A DNA stretch of 64,000 bases from Triticum aestivum (lineage: Eukaryota; Streptophyta; Magnoliopsida; Poales; Poaceae), in NCBI RefSeq assembly GCF_018294505.1, contig NC_057804.1:251822219-251886218 (forward strand). Reading direction: 5' to 3'. Below, one piece after another: positions 1-11,392 of the stretch (the first letter of the stretch is position 1; every line of letters begins with the position of its first letter). Made by a program: the position numbers and the translations under genes. The notes under the pieces are model-generated. The model was not told the origin of the DNA, ran no database searches, and saw only the letters and a program-made list of their open reading frames with translations.

Positions 1-71
1 ACCAGCGATGTTCTACTCGCTCCCACCATGATAAGCCATCCCCTGGCATATGTCGCACCCAACCCCCGACA
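1..71 (+). repeat. 5' LTR tail of Y
   Basis: Bases 1-71 match the last ~71 bp of the 3' LTR (about 12960-13030) with few differences, including the shared TCGCTCCCACCATG stretch and the ending CCGACA. The rest of this LTR lies before the window, so LTR-LTR divergence and the left target duplication cannot be read here. Confidence 0.92.
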
Positions 72-2240
72 TTTTGCGCCCACCGTGGGGCGAGGTGCAC
101 CGTCTCCCGGAGGTGACCCTGTTCCTTCCCGGCGAGCGGAGCCAGCCCATCACGCCCGTGGACGTCAGCCTCGATGCGCTGCATGGCACGGAGATCGCCT
201 ACGCGGCGAGTTGCCTTGCTGACCTTGTCGGCGAGATCGTCCTCTCTGATGAGCCGGCCTCTAACGCGGGCACAAGCTGCCCTCAGAGCCGCCTTGTCAG
301 CTTCCTCGACCAACTCCATGTCGCCAGCGAGCCTGCTATGGACCTGGAGTCCGTCGGCTCGACCGATCCGATGATTGTTGACTCCGACACGGCGTCGCTC
401 GACGCGTTTCCCACCAACGTGGTGGCCTACGACGAGCCGCCTCCTCGCGAGTACAGCGGCGGGAGCACCGTCACGGAGGTGCTCGTCATCAACAGCGAGG
501 AGCGCTCGGACGGGCGTGCTTAGGATCCCCTCGAGGCTACCCTATGGGACCTCACGGCGCCCATTCCCGAGGGCGCGGATGCTAAAGTGCTGGAGGCACG
601 CCGCCTCCAGCTTATCGAGAGTGCTGGCCGCCTGGCCAGCATGCGCCGGCTATCGGACGCCTATCAATGTGAAATGGACCTGGCCGTAGGCGGCATGCCG
701 GCTCCTAGGGGGCCTAGCCGCCTCGGCACAGTTCGGCAACGTGGCGCGACCATCGCCACCATGTTCGGGGCGGAGCGCCCCATCTACGCCACGCATGCAG
801 AGAACATCCGGGCCGCCCAGGCAGTAACGGATGAGCTGAACAAGTACAACGGTGACGAACTCCGCCACATGATGGAGCGAGTCCAACAGCTCCTGGACAC
901 GGCTGCCGCACAGCACGAGGCCGCCTACCGCGCTGAAGACCCAGCCAGCCGAAACAACGAGCCGCCCCCATGCCGGGATCACGGAGCGACCTCCCGGACA
1001 CCGACTGGTGGCGCCCGTGGAGGAAAGGGCAATGAGCCGGCTGCTAGCCGCAGTCGGACATGCCGCCTCCCCATCTCGTGGACCGAGATACCCCACTCCG
1101 CCTCCTGTCATGCACCCGACACTCGGCGACTGCCTTGGCCGCCGAGAGGGAGTCGGAGGGAACGATGCTCGATCTGGATCGATCGTCTCAACCGGTCCCT
1201 GGCGCTTGAAGAAGAAGATGCACTGGGCCCGCCCTGCTTCGGCCCCCGAATCTGCGATGAGTCCTTCCCCAAGGGGTTCACCCTCCCATGAGACACGCCC
1301 AAATACACCGGCTCCATGAAGCCGGAGAACTGGCTGGTCGACTACTTCACAGCCGTCAGCATAGCAAACGGCAACAAGCGCGTTGCCGTGAAGTACGTCC
1401 CGCTCATGCTTCAAGGCACTGCTCGGACGTGGCTCAACAGCCTGAAGCCCCGCAGCATCAACTGTTGGGTTGATTTCACCGAGGTCTTCATCCGCAACTT
1501 CACCAGCACTTACAAGCGGGCCCCCAAGCCCCGACAGCTCTCTTTATGCGTCCAAGGGCCCACGGAGTCAACTTGCAACTACGTCACGCGCTGGACCGAG
1601 TTGCGCAATTCCTGCGAAGGCGTGCACGAGGTGCAGGCAATCGAGTACTTTACAGCCGGGTGCCGAGAGGGCACCCTCCTCAAGCATCGACTCCTCTGCG
1701 ACGAGCCCGAGGCCCTCGATGAGCTGCTGGTTATCGCCGACAAGCACGCCACGGCAGACTCCTCCATGAAGTAGGAAATCCTGGTTGACGTGTCCGGCAA
1801 GGTGGCACCTCAGGCGCCTCATACTCCGGCTGGTGACACCAGTCGGCGACAGCAACCAGGTGATAACAAGCGAAAGGCCACCCAGCCGGCTTCCACTAGC
1901 CAGTAGGTGGCGATGGTCGAGGATTAGCAGCCAGAAGGGCAGCCAGTCCCCAAGCGGCAGAAGGGCGGCATGTCCAATTGGTTTCCCACCTTGTCTTACA
2001 AGCAAACCTTAGATGCAGCCTGCAAGTTCTATAGCGGTGCGAAGCCCTCCTACCACACAACTCGGAAGTGTCACTGGCTCACCAGAATTGCCAAGGGAGA
2101 TGGACTCCTGCCTCCACCACCTGCCGGACCACCGCCTCCTCAGCCCCAGCAGCCGGCGGCCCGACCAGTCGGCGCCTTGCAAGATGAGTACCCAGAGGAA
2201 CACGGGGCTTATGTCGTGTTCACTAGCGTGGCAGACGACA
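50..2240 (+). pseudogene. gag: gag region of Y (nonsense-broken)
   Basis: Frame 2 reads from an ATG at 50, inside the LTR tail, through the primer site. It is interrupted by TAG at 521, TGA at 1289 and TAG at 1772, 1904 and 1925. The segment 1316-1774 carries the retrotransposon gag core, with the motif NWLVDYFTAVSIANGNKRVA and a TARTWLNSL helix that builds the capsid-like shell. The following zinc-knuckle-like stretch (about 2010-2080) reads Cys-x2-Tyr-x7-His-x4-Cys, where element Z has His in place of the Tyr, so its metal site looks damaged. A proline-rich linker follows. Between the stops the frame is continuous with no indel, which fits point-mutation decay of a once complete gene. Confidence 0.85.
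74..91 (+). promoter_or_regulatory. Primer-binding site of Y
   Basis: TTGCGCCCACCGTGGGGC begins two bases after the LTR end. It is a one-base variant of the TGGCGCCCACCGTGGGGC primer site common in grass gypsy elements. It would bind the 3' end of a tRNA to prime minus-strand DNA synthesis. The gag frame runs open through it. Confidence 0.8.
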
Positions 2241-2911
2241 GACGCAGCAGACGGCAACAACAACAAGAAGTGCAAGCAGTGGCCTCCAACACTCCCGAGT
2301 TCATGCATTGGCCCGAGAAGCCTATCAGTTGGAGCAGAGCCGACCACCCGGAAGTGATGCCTTCCCCTGGTTCGTACGCCCTAGTCCTAGAAGCGGCCCT
2401 TGCAACGGAGAGGCGAGCAGCCCCTTTCTCCAGAGTCTTGATAGATGGCGGAAACAGCATCAACATCCTGTACCGCGATATGATGGAGAAGTTGGGAATC
2501 AAGCAAAAGTAGCTCGTCCCCAGTCGGACTGTATTCCATGGCATAGTCCCAGGCCTTTCCCGCTCACCAATTGGCAAGACCCAGATTGATGTCCTCTTCG
2601 GAGACAAGAATCACTTTCACAGAGAGCCAGTTTGGTTTGAAGTGGTGGACCTTCAGAGCCCCTACCACGCACAGCTAGGCCGGCCTGCTCTAGCCAAATT
2701 CATGGCAGTCCCCCACTACGCCTACCTCAAGATGAAGATGCCGAGTACCAAGGGAATCCTGACAGTAGTCGGAGATTACAAGAAGTCGGTCGCTTGCGCC
2801 GCAGATAGCAGCCGGCTGGCCGAGTCTCTCGTGATTGCAGCCGAGAAACGGCTCCTTCACCGGGTGGTGGCGTTGGCAGGCAAGAAGCCGGAAATGTCAC
2901 CCACACCCTAG
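2241..2911 (+). pseudogene. Protease domain of Y
   Basis: This is the retropepsin-like aspartic protease that would cut the polyprotein. The active-site loop reads VLIDGGNSINILY at about 2435-2475. The D-G-G form, instead of the D-T/S-G of retroviruses, is usual in this gypsy group. The flap and C-terminal part follow (FGDKNHFHREPVWFEVVDL, then GRPALAKFM at about 2670-2705). TAG stops at 2510 and 2909 break the frame. It is fused to gag upstream and RT downstream in one frame, so no separate start is expected. Confidence 0.8.
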
Positions 2912-4318
2912 GAGTCGGAAGCTGAGGGCTCGTTCAAGCCGGCCAAAGAAACAAATAAAATACCCTTGGACCCAAAGCACCCGGAGAGGCACGTTGTCGT
3001 AGGCACAGGCCTTGACAACAAATAGGAAGGCGAGCTCATCGATTTCCTCCATGAGAATCGGGACATCTTCGCATGGTCCCCCAAATACATGCCGGGTGTT
3101 CGGACGGATTTCGCCGAGCACAAGCTACATGTCCGACCTGACGCCAAGCCGGTCAGGTCGCCCTTGGGCCACCTGTCAGAAGAGAAGAGAAGAGTTTTCG
3201 GAGAAGAGATAGCCCAGCTCCTAGCAGCCGGATTCATCATGGACGTATTCTTTCCAGAATGGCTGGCCAACCCAGTCCTAGTGTTGAAAAAGAACAAGCA
3301 GTGGCGCATGTGCATTGACTACACCAGCCTCAACACAGCCTGCCCCAAAGATCCCTTTGCTCTGCCAAGGATTGATCAGGTGATCGACTCCACAGCCGGA
3401 TGCGAGCTATTGAGTTTCTTGGATGCATACTCAGGTTATCACCAGATAAAATTGAACCCGTCCGACAGGGTGAAGACCGCCTTCATCACGCCGTTTGGAG
3501 CCTTCTACTACCTGACCATGACGTTCGGCTTAAGAAATGCTACCGCCACGTTTCAGCGTTGCATGCAGAAATGCCTCCTCAAGCAACTCGGCAGAAATGC
3601 CCATGTATATGTGGATGATGTGGTGGTGAAGACGGAGAAGCATGGCACACTGCTGGAGGACCTCAAGGAGACCTTTGAGAATTTGCGCCGATTCCAGATC
3701 AAGCTCAACCCGGAGAACTGTGTCTTTGGAGTACCAGCCGGCCAGCTTCTTGGTTTCCTGGTCTCAGAGCGCGACATAGAGTGCAATCCCGTCAAGATCA
3801 AGGCAATTGAGATTATGAAAGTGCCCACCCGACTGCTGGACGTGTAGAAATTCACCGGCTGTTTGGCGTCAGTCAGTCGTTTCATCAGCCGGCTGGGTGA
3901 GAAGGCTCTTCCCCTGTACCAACTCATGAAGAAGGCCACTTTCTTCGAGTGGAATGATAAGGCGGACGAGGCATTCCTCCAACTCAAGAAGATGTTGGCA
4001 ACTCCGCCTGTCCTGGCGGCTCCGACTGAGAAGGAGCCAATGCTCCTCTACATCGCAGCCACCAGTCGGGTTGTCGGCATAGTCATGGTCGTAGAGTGCA
4101 AGGAGAAGGAAAAAGCATTGCCGGTCTAGAGACCGGTGTATTACTTGAGTGATGTGTTGTCCGCCTCCAAGCAAAACTACCCTCACTACCAGAAGATGTG
4201 TTACGGCTTGCATTTTGCCGCCAAGAAGCTGAAGCCTTACTTTCAGGAGTACCCCATAACTGTCGTCTGCACAGCCCCGCTTGCTGAGATCATTGGAAGC
4301 CGGGATGCCTATAGCTGA
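2912..4318 (+). pseudogene. Reverse transcriptase of Y
   Basis: The RT palm and fingers are clear in frame 2. WRMCIDYTSLNTACPKDPF lies at 3302-3358, LSFLDAYSGYHQIKL with the first catalytic Asp at about 3410-3455, ITPFGAFYYLTMTFGLRNA at about 3485-3541, and the catalytic YVDD at 3608-3619. The connection domain continues to about 4310. TAG stops at 3023, 3845 and 4127 and a TGA at 4316 break the frame. The FGLRNATATF stretch differs from the more usual FGLKNAGATY. The enzyme would copy element RNA into DNA in the virus-like particle. Its catalytic residues survive, but the frame does not. Confidence 0.9.
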
Positions 4319-4980
4319 GTGGCCAAATGGGCTATTGATCTGGCCCCTTACACCATCTACTACAAGCCTCGCACCGCCATCAAATCACAAGTGTTGGCTG
4401 AATTCCTCGTTGATTGGGCCGAGACCCAATATTTGCCGCCTGCACCAGACTCCACTCATTGGCGGATGCATTTTGAAGGTTCAAAAATGCACACTGGTCT
4501 GGGAGCCAGCGTCATCCTCACCTCCCCCAAGGGAGACAAGCTTAAATACGTACTACAAGTCCACTTCGCCGCCTCCAACAACGTAGCAGAATATGAGGCA
4601 CTCATACACGGGCTCCGGCTTGCCAAGGAACTCGGCATTCACCGGATCTTGTGCTATGGTGACTCCGACTTTGTGGTCCAGCAGTCATCAGGCGACTGGG
4701 ACGCCAAGGATGCAAACATGGCGAGCTACCGCTTCCTCGTGCAGCAACTCAGCGGATACTTTGATGGGTACGAGTTCCTTCACGTGCCAAGGAATGAAAA
4801 CAAGCAAGCAGATGCCTTGGCACGGGTTGGCTCCACCCGACAAGCAATACCAGCCGGCGTTGCCCTACGCCGCCTTCTGAAGCCGTCTGTTAAGCCGTCT
4901 CCTGATTCAGACTCCATCTTTGTGCCGGCCCCCCTCGAAGCAGTCGGATCTGACTTGGCGACCCCAGAGGCGGCACGGGG
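4319..4980 (+). pseudogene. RNase H domain of Y, first acidic residue changed
   Basis: A type I RNase H follows RT in the same frame and would remove the RNA strand during reverse transcription. The other expected acidic residues are visible in NNVAEYEALIHGL (about 4580-4618), CYGDSDFVVQQ (about 4650-4684) and NKQADALARVG (about 4800-4832). At the first catalytic position the codon at 4475-4477 is GAA, giving MHFEGSKM, where family members usually have Asp. At the end of the domain the frame is lost: beyond about 4981 the sensible reading is frame 1, and a run of five G (4977-4981) is a likely indel site. Confidence 0.85.
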
Positions 4981-6459
4981 GTTTCGACAGGCGGCCCGGG
5001 GACTACTACGGCTGCGCCCGGACCGAGGACTTCAGAACCCGGCCCAGGGACTTCAGAGCCCGGCCCGGGGACTTCGCCAGTCGGCGCGGGGACTTCTTCG
5101 GCACAACAGGTGGAAGCAGCCGCCAACCCGCCGCCTCCCGGCCCAACCGCCCTCGTACAAGTTGCGGTGGTCGCAGTCGAGGAAATTGCGGCGCCCTCAC
5201 GGGGTCAGCCGATCCTCAAGTTCTAGGTGAATAAGGAGCTGCCAACCGATGAAATCTTAGCCCGACAAGTACAGAGGCGGGCTGCCGCCTACACCATAGT
5301 CAATAAAGAGCTGGTGCAACGAAGCATCACAGGAGTCTATCAGCGGTGTGTGGAGTAGGACCAAGGCCAAGCAATACTCAGAGATATCCATCAAGGCGAG
5401 TGCGGCCACCACGCGGGTTCGAGAGCACTGGTGGCCAAAGCTTTCCGGCACGGGTTCCTCTGGCCGACTGCCCTGGAAGAGGCCAAAGAGCTGGTTCAGA
5501 AGTGTCAAGGGTGCCAGCGGTTCCTTTCCAAGCCACACCTGCCGGCTTCTGCACTCAAGACCATTCCCATAGCCTGGCCCTTTGCTGTGTGGGGATTGGA
5601 TATGGTGGGACCATTCAAGACGGCCCGCGGTGGCATGACTCACTTGCTGGTCGCGGTGGACAAATTTACCAAGTGGATAGAGGCAAAACCAAACAAGAAG
5701 CTGAATGGGCCGACTGCCATGACCTTCATCGCCGATATCACCACGCGGTACGACATCCCACACAGCATCATTACCGACAACGGCACCAACTTCGCCAAGG
5801 GAGCCTTGGCTCATTTATGTGAAACATAGGGCATCCGCCTGGACTTAGCGTCCATTGCCCACCCACAGCCAAACGGCCAGGTGGAACGTGCAAACGGCCT
5901 CATTTTGTCCGGCCTCAAGCCCCGACTGGTCGAACCTCTGGAGCGTTCGGCTGACTGCTGGCTCGACAAGCTTCCGGTCTGGAGCCTGCGCACAACTCCA
6001 AACAAGTCAACGGGCTTCACGCCCTTCTTCCTCGTCTACGGTGCCGAAGCGGTCATCCCAACGGATATTGAATTCGACTCCCCAAGAGTCACCATGTACA
6101 CCGAGGCGGACGCTAAGGAAGCACGAGAAGATGGCGTTGACTTGCTGAAGGAAGGCCGGCTGTTGGCACTCAGCCGGTCGGCCATCTACCAGCAGAGTCT
6201 GCGCCAATACTACAACCACAAGGTGAAACCAAGATCCTTCCTGGAGGGAGACCTCGTGCTCCGGCTGATCCAGTGAACAACCGGACAACACAAGCTCTCG
6301 GCACCCTGGGAAGGCTCTTTCATCATCAGTAAGGTACTGGGCAATGATGCCTACTATCTGATCGATGCCCAGAAGCCCAGAGCGTGTAAGAGGGATGATT
6401 CAGGTAATGAGACGGAGAGGCCATGGAACGCAAACCTCCTCCGAAGGTTTTACAGTTGA
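4981..6459 (+). pseudogene. Pro/Gly/Thr-rich linker and integrase of Y
   Basis: Frame 1 first reads a low-complexity Gly/Thr/Pro-rich linker (about 4981-5130). A zinc-binding head follows (GECGHHAG at about 5398, CQGCQRF at about 5506). The catalytic core then has Asp in GLDMVG (codon 5599), Asp in ITDNGTNF (5776) and Glu in NGQVERANG (5884), so 35 residues separate the last two: a DD35E integrase. The C-terminal part ends RPWNANLLRRFYS with TGA at 6457-6459, the usual end of such pol genes. TAG at 5224, 5356 and 5827 and TGA at 6274 interrupt it. Integrase would insert element DNA into the genome. Confidence 0.9.
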
Positions 6460-7171
6460 AAGCAGTATGTATCACGCTACCTTTTGTACTATGAATAAAG
6501 ACTCCGGGTTCCCCGAGAAGAGCTCGTGGACTGCCCACTTTTTATCTATATGATAAGTGTCATGCCTATGAGAATGTATACTCTATTTTTTCCGCCTGGC
6601 ACCGGGTTCAACCAGTCGGCCCGGAGCCTCGCCGCCTTCTACAATACGCCGCCTCCTGCAGCCGGACAAGTAGTGTGCCGGCACCAAAAACTTCTTTTGT
6701 TAGAAACCACAGTTCGCAGAGCGACTGCATGGCGGGCAAAGGTTGCAAAGAGGTGCCCCACACGGAAAAACGACTAAGGAAGAAAGTGCATATAGTAGAA
6801 GGCGGTATCGCACCTAGTCATCTAGCTGCTTGACAGCTAGACGGCCGACCTCCACCTTACTACCCAAAGCTCCGAATGGCTAAGTCCTAGCCCCCCTCAC
6901 AAACGGCTAGAATGCTCAAACCAGCCACGGTCCGCAGAGCGGCCGCCTGGCTAGTGAAAGCAAAGCCAAAGGGTCGGCGGCAAAGGAAAAACCAAGGAGA
7001 AAAAGGAAACAAGATTGGAGGTCGGCACAGCAGGCATAAACAATGATAAAATATTTACATGGATAAAGGCCTCTGTCCAACATTCAAACAGAGTTTGATA
7101 TACACCCCGAGGGTGGAATTGCGCAAATTTAACAAAATGTTCAGAGCAGCAAACAGAAAGCAGATAAAACC
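6460..7171. other. Untranslated spacer between pol and the antisense gene in Y
   Basis: About 700 bp lie between two genes that end facing each other. I see no coding sequence of quality on either strand. It should hold the 3' end of the antisense transcript. No clear terminator or motif stands out. Confidence 0.6.
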
Positions 7172-7190
7172 CTAAGGAGCAACAGAAGAC

Positions 7191-7370
7191 TCCGGCTGGG
7201 TGGTGCCAGTTGGCGTGACAGAAGGCTCCGGCTGGGCGGTGCCGGTTGGTGCAACAGAAGGCTCCGGCTGGGCGGCGCCGCCTAGCGCGGCAGAAGTATC
7301 CGGCTGGACGGGGCCGGATGGCGTGGCCAAGGACTCCGGCTGGATGCTGGAGTCGGCTGCACCACCTGGC
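7191..7370 (-). repeat. 36-bp in-frame minisatellite in the antisense gene
   Basis: The anchor TCCGGCTGG recurs at 7191, 7227, 7263, 7299 and 7335, an exact 36-bp period. On the coding (minus) strand it encodes a 12-residue repeat of the type AQPEPSVAPTGT at the C terminus. The unit length keeps the frame. Confidence 0.9.
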
Positions 7371-8646
7371 GCAGCAGGCGGCTCCGTTTGAGAAGAGGGA
7401 TCACCGGCAACATGCAGGGCGTTGGAGTGCTGGAGGACGGAGTCGGTGGCATCTGTCGGAGGAACGGGCGGCGGGTCCGCCCCCACTTGAACACCTCCAG
7501 TAGCGGGCGGCACCTTGGTGCGTGGATCGTTGCTTGAGGCCCGGTCAGGTTGGGGCTGACCGTCCGCCCCGACCTCCGGCATGTCGACGTCGCTTTCGTC
7601 TTCCTCCTGCTCCTCCTCCTCCTCCTCGTCTTCCTCCTCCCCGTCCCCCCCTTCATCGCTGGATTCGATGACTTCAGCGGAGTCTTTGCTGTCTTCTGGG
7701 TTTAGCCCAAGCCACTCGTGCCGAGCTTCGCCGCCTTCCTCGACCACCTCCGGTAGAAAGACACTGGTGTGGGTGAAGTCGGCAATCGCCGCCGCCCTGT
7801 TGACGAGCTCGGCTTCCACCACCACCAGCTCCTCCTGCGCCTCCAGCCGGAACGTGGCTAACTAGGCTAGATCTAGCCCAGGGTACCACGCCTTGACGAA
7901 TTCCAAGGCCCGACGCGCTCCTGCCCGGGCTGCTGAGCCGTTCCAGGCCTCCAGGCGGCCGGCCGCCACCTCCAGCCAGTCGGCAGTCTGACTTGGGCTG
8001 CGTGGAGCCGGCAAGCCAGAGGGCGGAGACCGCCTGGGCTCCGATGCGCTACAGGCGGTGCAACAAGCGGTGAGTAGGCCGAAGCCGAGCCTGAATGCTG
8101 AGGACCTGTTCACCAAGGGTCCGGAGGGCACAAGCGGTGATCTGCGCACCCTCTGTCCTTCGCTCCTCGCGCTGGCCCTCGATCATCTGGGTCGCGGCTA
8201 CAGAATGGCCCGGGAAGAAGTCTGTCCGGGCAGAAGAAGGAAAAGGCCAAGGCTATAAGCAAGGCTGATAACTCAAAGCAAAAAACTAAGAGAATAGGGC
8301 TTACCATCGACCAAGTCTTCGATGCTGCTGAAGCAGGCCGTCACCTGGGCCTCCTTGTTGGCCCAGGCGGAGCGCTCGAGCTCAAACTCGGCAAGAAGGC
8401 TGGTCTCGGCCGTCTCCGCCTTCTGCTGGGCGCCTTGAGGGTTTCCGCCTGTTCGGCAAGTTGGGCGACCAGGTGGTCCCGCTCCTCCGCCATCTTGCTG
8501 CACTCCACCTCCTTGCCACGCAGGGCAGTTTTGGCTTCCCCCAGCTGCTGCTGCAGGGCGGCATTAGCCTCTGAAGAAAGAAAGAGGAGAAGAAGGCATC
8601 AGTCAAGCAGAAAAGACAAAGGAAAGAAATGACCGAGGAGATTTGG

Positions 8647-9062
8647 CCCGACTGCTCAGCAGTCGGCCCGAACCTCGGGGACTACAGCCCGCGGGCGCGC
8701 TAGCGCACCCCCGCGGATAAGTAGTCGACAAGGGAAAAAGAACAACTGAGGAGATTCGACCCAACTGCTCGGTAGTCGGCCCGAACCTTGGGGACTACAG
8801 CCCACGGGTGTGCCAGCGCGCCCCCGCGAAGAAAGAAGACAGAAACTTACGCCGGCTTTCGGCAAGATGGGCCGTCTGCGCCTCTAGCTCCTGAACCTTG
8901 GAGTTGTAGGCAGTCGCGCGAAGGTTGTGATAATCCTGCAGAAGAAACATCAAAATAAAATCAGCAATCGACAATTATGAGTTAAAGTTCCGACCCGCCT
9001 ACTCAGTAGCCGGCCCAGAACTTGGGGACTACACCCAGTGGGTGCGCTTGCGCGCCCCCACG
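8647..9062 (-). repeat. Three dispersed copies of a ~69-bp repeat in introns of the antisense gene
   Basis: Copies lie at about 8647-8715, 8760-8827 and 8994-9062. Each reads on the + strand CCC-ACT-CTCAG-AGTCGGCCC, then GGGGACTACA, then a GC-rich end CGCGCCCCCRCG. Two lie in the intron between exons 4 and 5, and one in the intron between exons 3 and 4. The core GGGGACTAC also occurs at the polypurine tract (11958-11966). Confidence 0.8.
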
Positions 9063-11392
9063 AGAGAAGCAAAGAAGATCATTCAAAGAAGAAACCAAAA
9101 GGCAATTTACCCGGATGGCGGTGCACGACTCCAAGTAGGCCTCGTTGCAGTGCTTGAGTGCCACCGCCTCCGCCCGGAGCTTGGCTTGGACGTCAAGAGA
9201 CGCCTCATTCAGGGTGCCTGTTCCGTCTCCGTGTACCCAACCCACGGGCGCAGTGCTGGTCGCCTTGGTATCAAGGGCCGACGAGTTGGAGGCGCCGATC
9301 TCCTGCGGCCGTGGTACCGAGGCCGCCTTCTCCAGATAGCGGCGCGTGGGAATGCGGACCGCAGGAACTAGGACCATTGCCACCGTAGTCCCGACCGGTG
9401 GCACCGGCGGCGCCACTAGATGTTCGTCCCGTGGCTCGTTGGCTGGCGGAGACGGCGGCAGGGGCGGCGGCACGAAGATGTCCGGCATGGCTACGTCGCT
9501 GCCCCCCTGCTCCCGGATCGGGTAGTCGCCGCCGGCTCCTCCGGCCATCGCCTCGAAATCAGGTAGAGGCGGCGCAGTGTTCAGAGGGGCCACAAGTAGT
9601 GTCTCTTGGCGGTGGGAGGCCTCCGCGAGCCGCTCCTTCTCTGTGGCCTGGGCTTCTGCCTGTGCTAGCACCCTCTCGGCAGACGCGGAAGACAAGGCCG
9701 CCTGCTCCTTGGCCAGGCAGTCGGCCTCCGCCTCCTCGCGCGCCTCCTGCGCATTCCGCTCTGTCGCCTCCCGGAGGTCGACGGCTGGATCGATGCGCCG
9801 GCTGGTCGAGGAGGTCGCTGCCGACCTGAGGACCGAGCCGGCGCCCGATTTCTCGATGGTTAGCGGGGCCCTGAAAGAAGAAGACAAGTCAGAAGATTTT
9901 CACGCCAGATTGATGAAAAGACAAGGAGTAAGGGAATGATGCTTACGCCGACACCATGATAGGCACCTTCGGCTGCCTCTGATACTGGTCCGCCTTGGCC
10001 GCGGTCTCTCTCCGCCTGGTCGCCGCGGCCGGGTTCTTGGGCTTCTTTGGAGCGCTGCAGAACAGGGTCGAGCCTTGTTTCCGTTTGCGCTTGCCGCCTG
10101 GGGCGGGCGGCCCAGAAGAGGGGCCGGCGCCGGTGGTGGCGGAGCTCCGGGCAGGGCGCGGCTCGTCTTCGTCTTCGTCAATGTCAGGCCAAGCCTCCAT
10201 GCTGCCGACTCCCCCGGAGGCGCCTGCTCCACTACCGCCGTCCGCTCTGCCACCGCCGCCTATCGCATCGTCGACCAGGGCGGCCACCCCCAAGTCGGGG
10301 TCGTCCACGTCACTCTCCGCCCTGTCCGCCTGGAGGTTATCACCCGGCCCCAGGAGGGCGGCCGTGGCCTCGGACATATAAATCTGCAACCGAGAAGGAA
10401 TTGAGTCATGAAGAGAAGCGAAGCAAAAGGAAACAGTTTGAAGGACAAAAAGAGGAAACTTACAGCGGGAGGCGGGTTGTGGTGAGAGTATGGCCGCTTC
10501 CCATACCGCCACTCCTTCTCCGATATCTTGAGGTTGGAGATCTCATTTACATCCGCAAGACTTCAGCAGGCGGGATCCCCTTCGTGCACAGCCGACACGA
10601 ATCGCGGTGTCCGCACATCCGGAAGATCGGATGAGGGCGGCTCTGGAGAGGGAGGACCCGGCGCTCCACGAAGGCGACAAGGAGGTCGGAGGCCACGAGG
10701 CCCTCTGACTCCTGGAGCACTCGGAGTCGGCCGATGGTGGCCACCACGTCCGCTGACACCGGCTTCGGCTTGTACTTCCAGGAGACGCGAGCTCCGGCGG
10801 GGGGGCCGGCGTCATAGGCCGGCAGGTTGAGGAAGTCGGCAGCAAGGTCCACGTTCTCGACATAGAAATAGGACTCCTGCCACATCATCACCGACTGGGC
10901 CAGCTGGATGACGGGGAAGGCATTTCGCTGCGCCGGCTGGCGGACGGCAACGAAGCCTCCACACTCGACCGCCGCCTCCTTGGCAGAGGTACCGAGCTTT
11001 CCATAGAAGAATGCTCCCCACAGCTCGATGGTGGGGAGGATGTCGAGGTAACCCTCGCACGCCGTGGCAAAGGCGGAGAGCAAGGTCACGGTGTTGGGCG
11101 TGAGGTGGTGAGGTTGAAGGTTGTAGAAGTTGAGGAAGGTGCGGAAGAAGTCGCTCGCCGGGAGGCCGAAGCCCCGCAGGAAATGTGAGCGGAAGACGAC
11201 CCGCTCGCCTTCCTGCGGCGCCGGCAAGATCTCCGTCTCCGGCGGCACCTGCGCCTTGACAAAGGCCGCGCTGGGCATCCAGCGCGTGTCGCGGAGGAAG
11301 GTGATGTGATCCTCGATCACGGTCGATCCATCCCAATCGCCCATGGCTCTGGCTGGCGGCGCGGAGGGGAGAGACGCGTCGGCGACGAGCAA

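Larger units (their letters stand above)
7172..11344 (-). pseudogene. Spliced antisense gene of Y, putative gypsy-type transposon protein (PF04195-like)
   Basis: Six minus-strand exons can be fitted: 11344-10464, 10383-9947, 9870-9111, 8935-8851, 8570-8305 and 8221-7172. Every intron starts GT (GTAAGT, GTAAGC or GTAAAT) and ends AG after a pyrimidine tract, and the phases of the last five exons agree. Exon 1 starts MGDWDGSTVIEDHITFLRDT and resembles the Pfam family 'putative gypsy type transposon'. Exon 2 has an acidic stretch and KRKRK, a possible nuclear signal. Exons 3-5 look coiled-coil (Ala/Glu/Gln-rich). Exon 6 has an acidic run and a 12-residue repeat at the end. Breaks: frameshifts near 10555, in exon 5 and in exon 6 (about 8050-7990), and in-frame TAG at 8051-8049 and 7864-7862. 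The ATG at 11344 was chosen because it is GCCATGG and lies just below a TATA box. Function is unknown. Confidence 0.75.

Noticed and set aside
7172..7825. A stand-alone 217-codon gene with an acidic domain
   Set aside because: It is the last exon segment of the spliced antisense gene, separated from the upstream part by a TAG at 7864.
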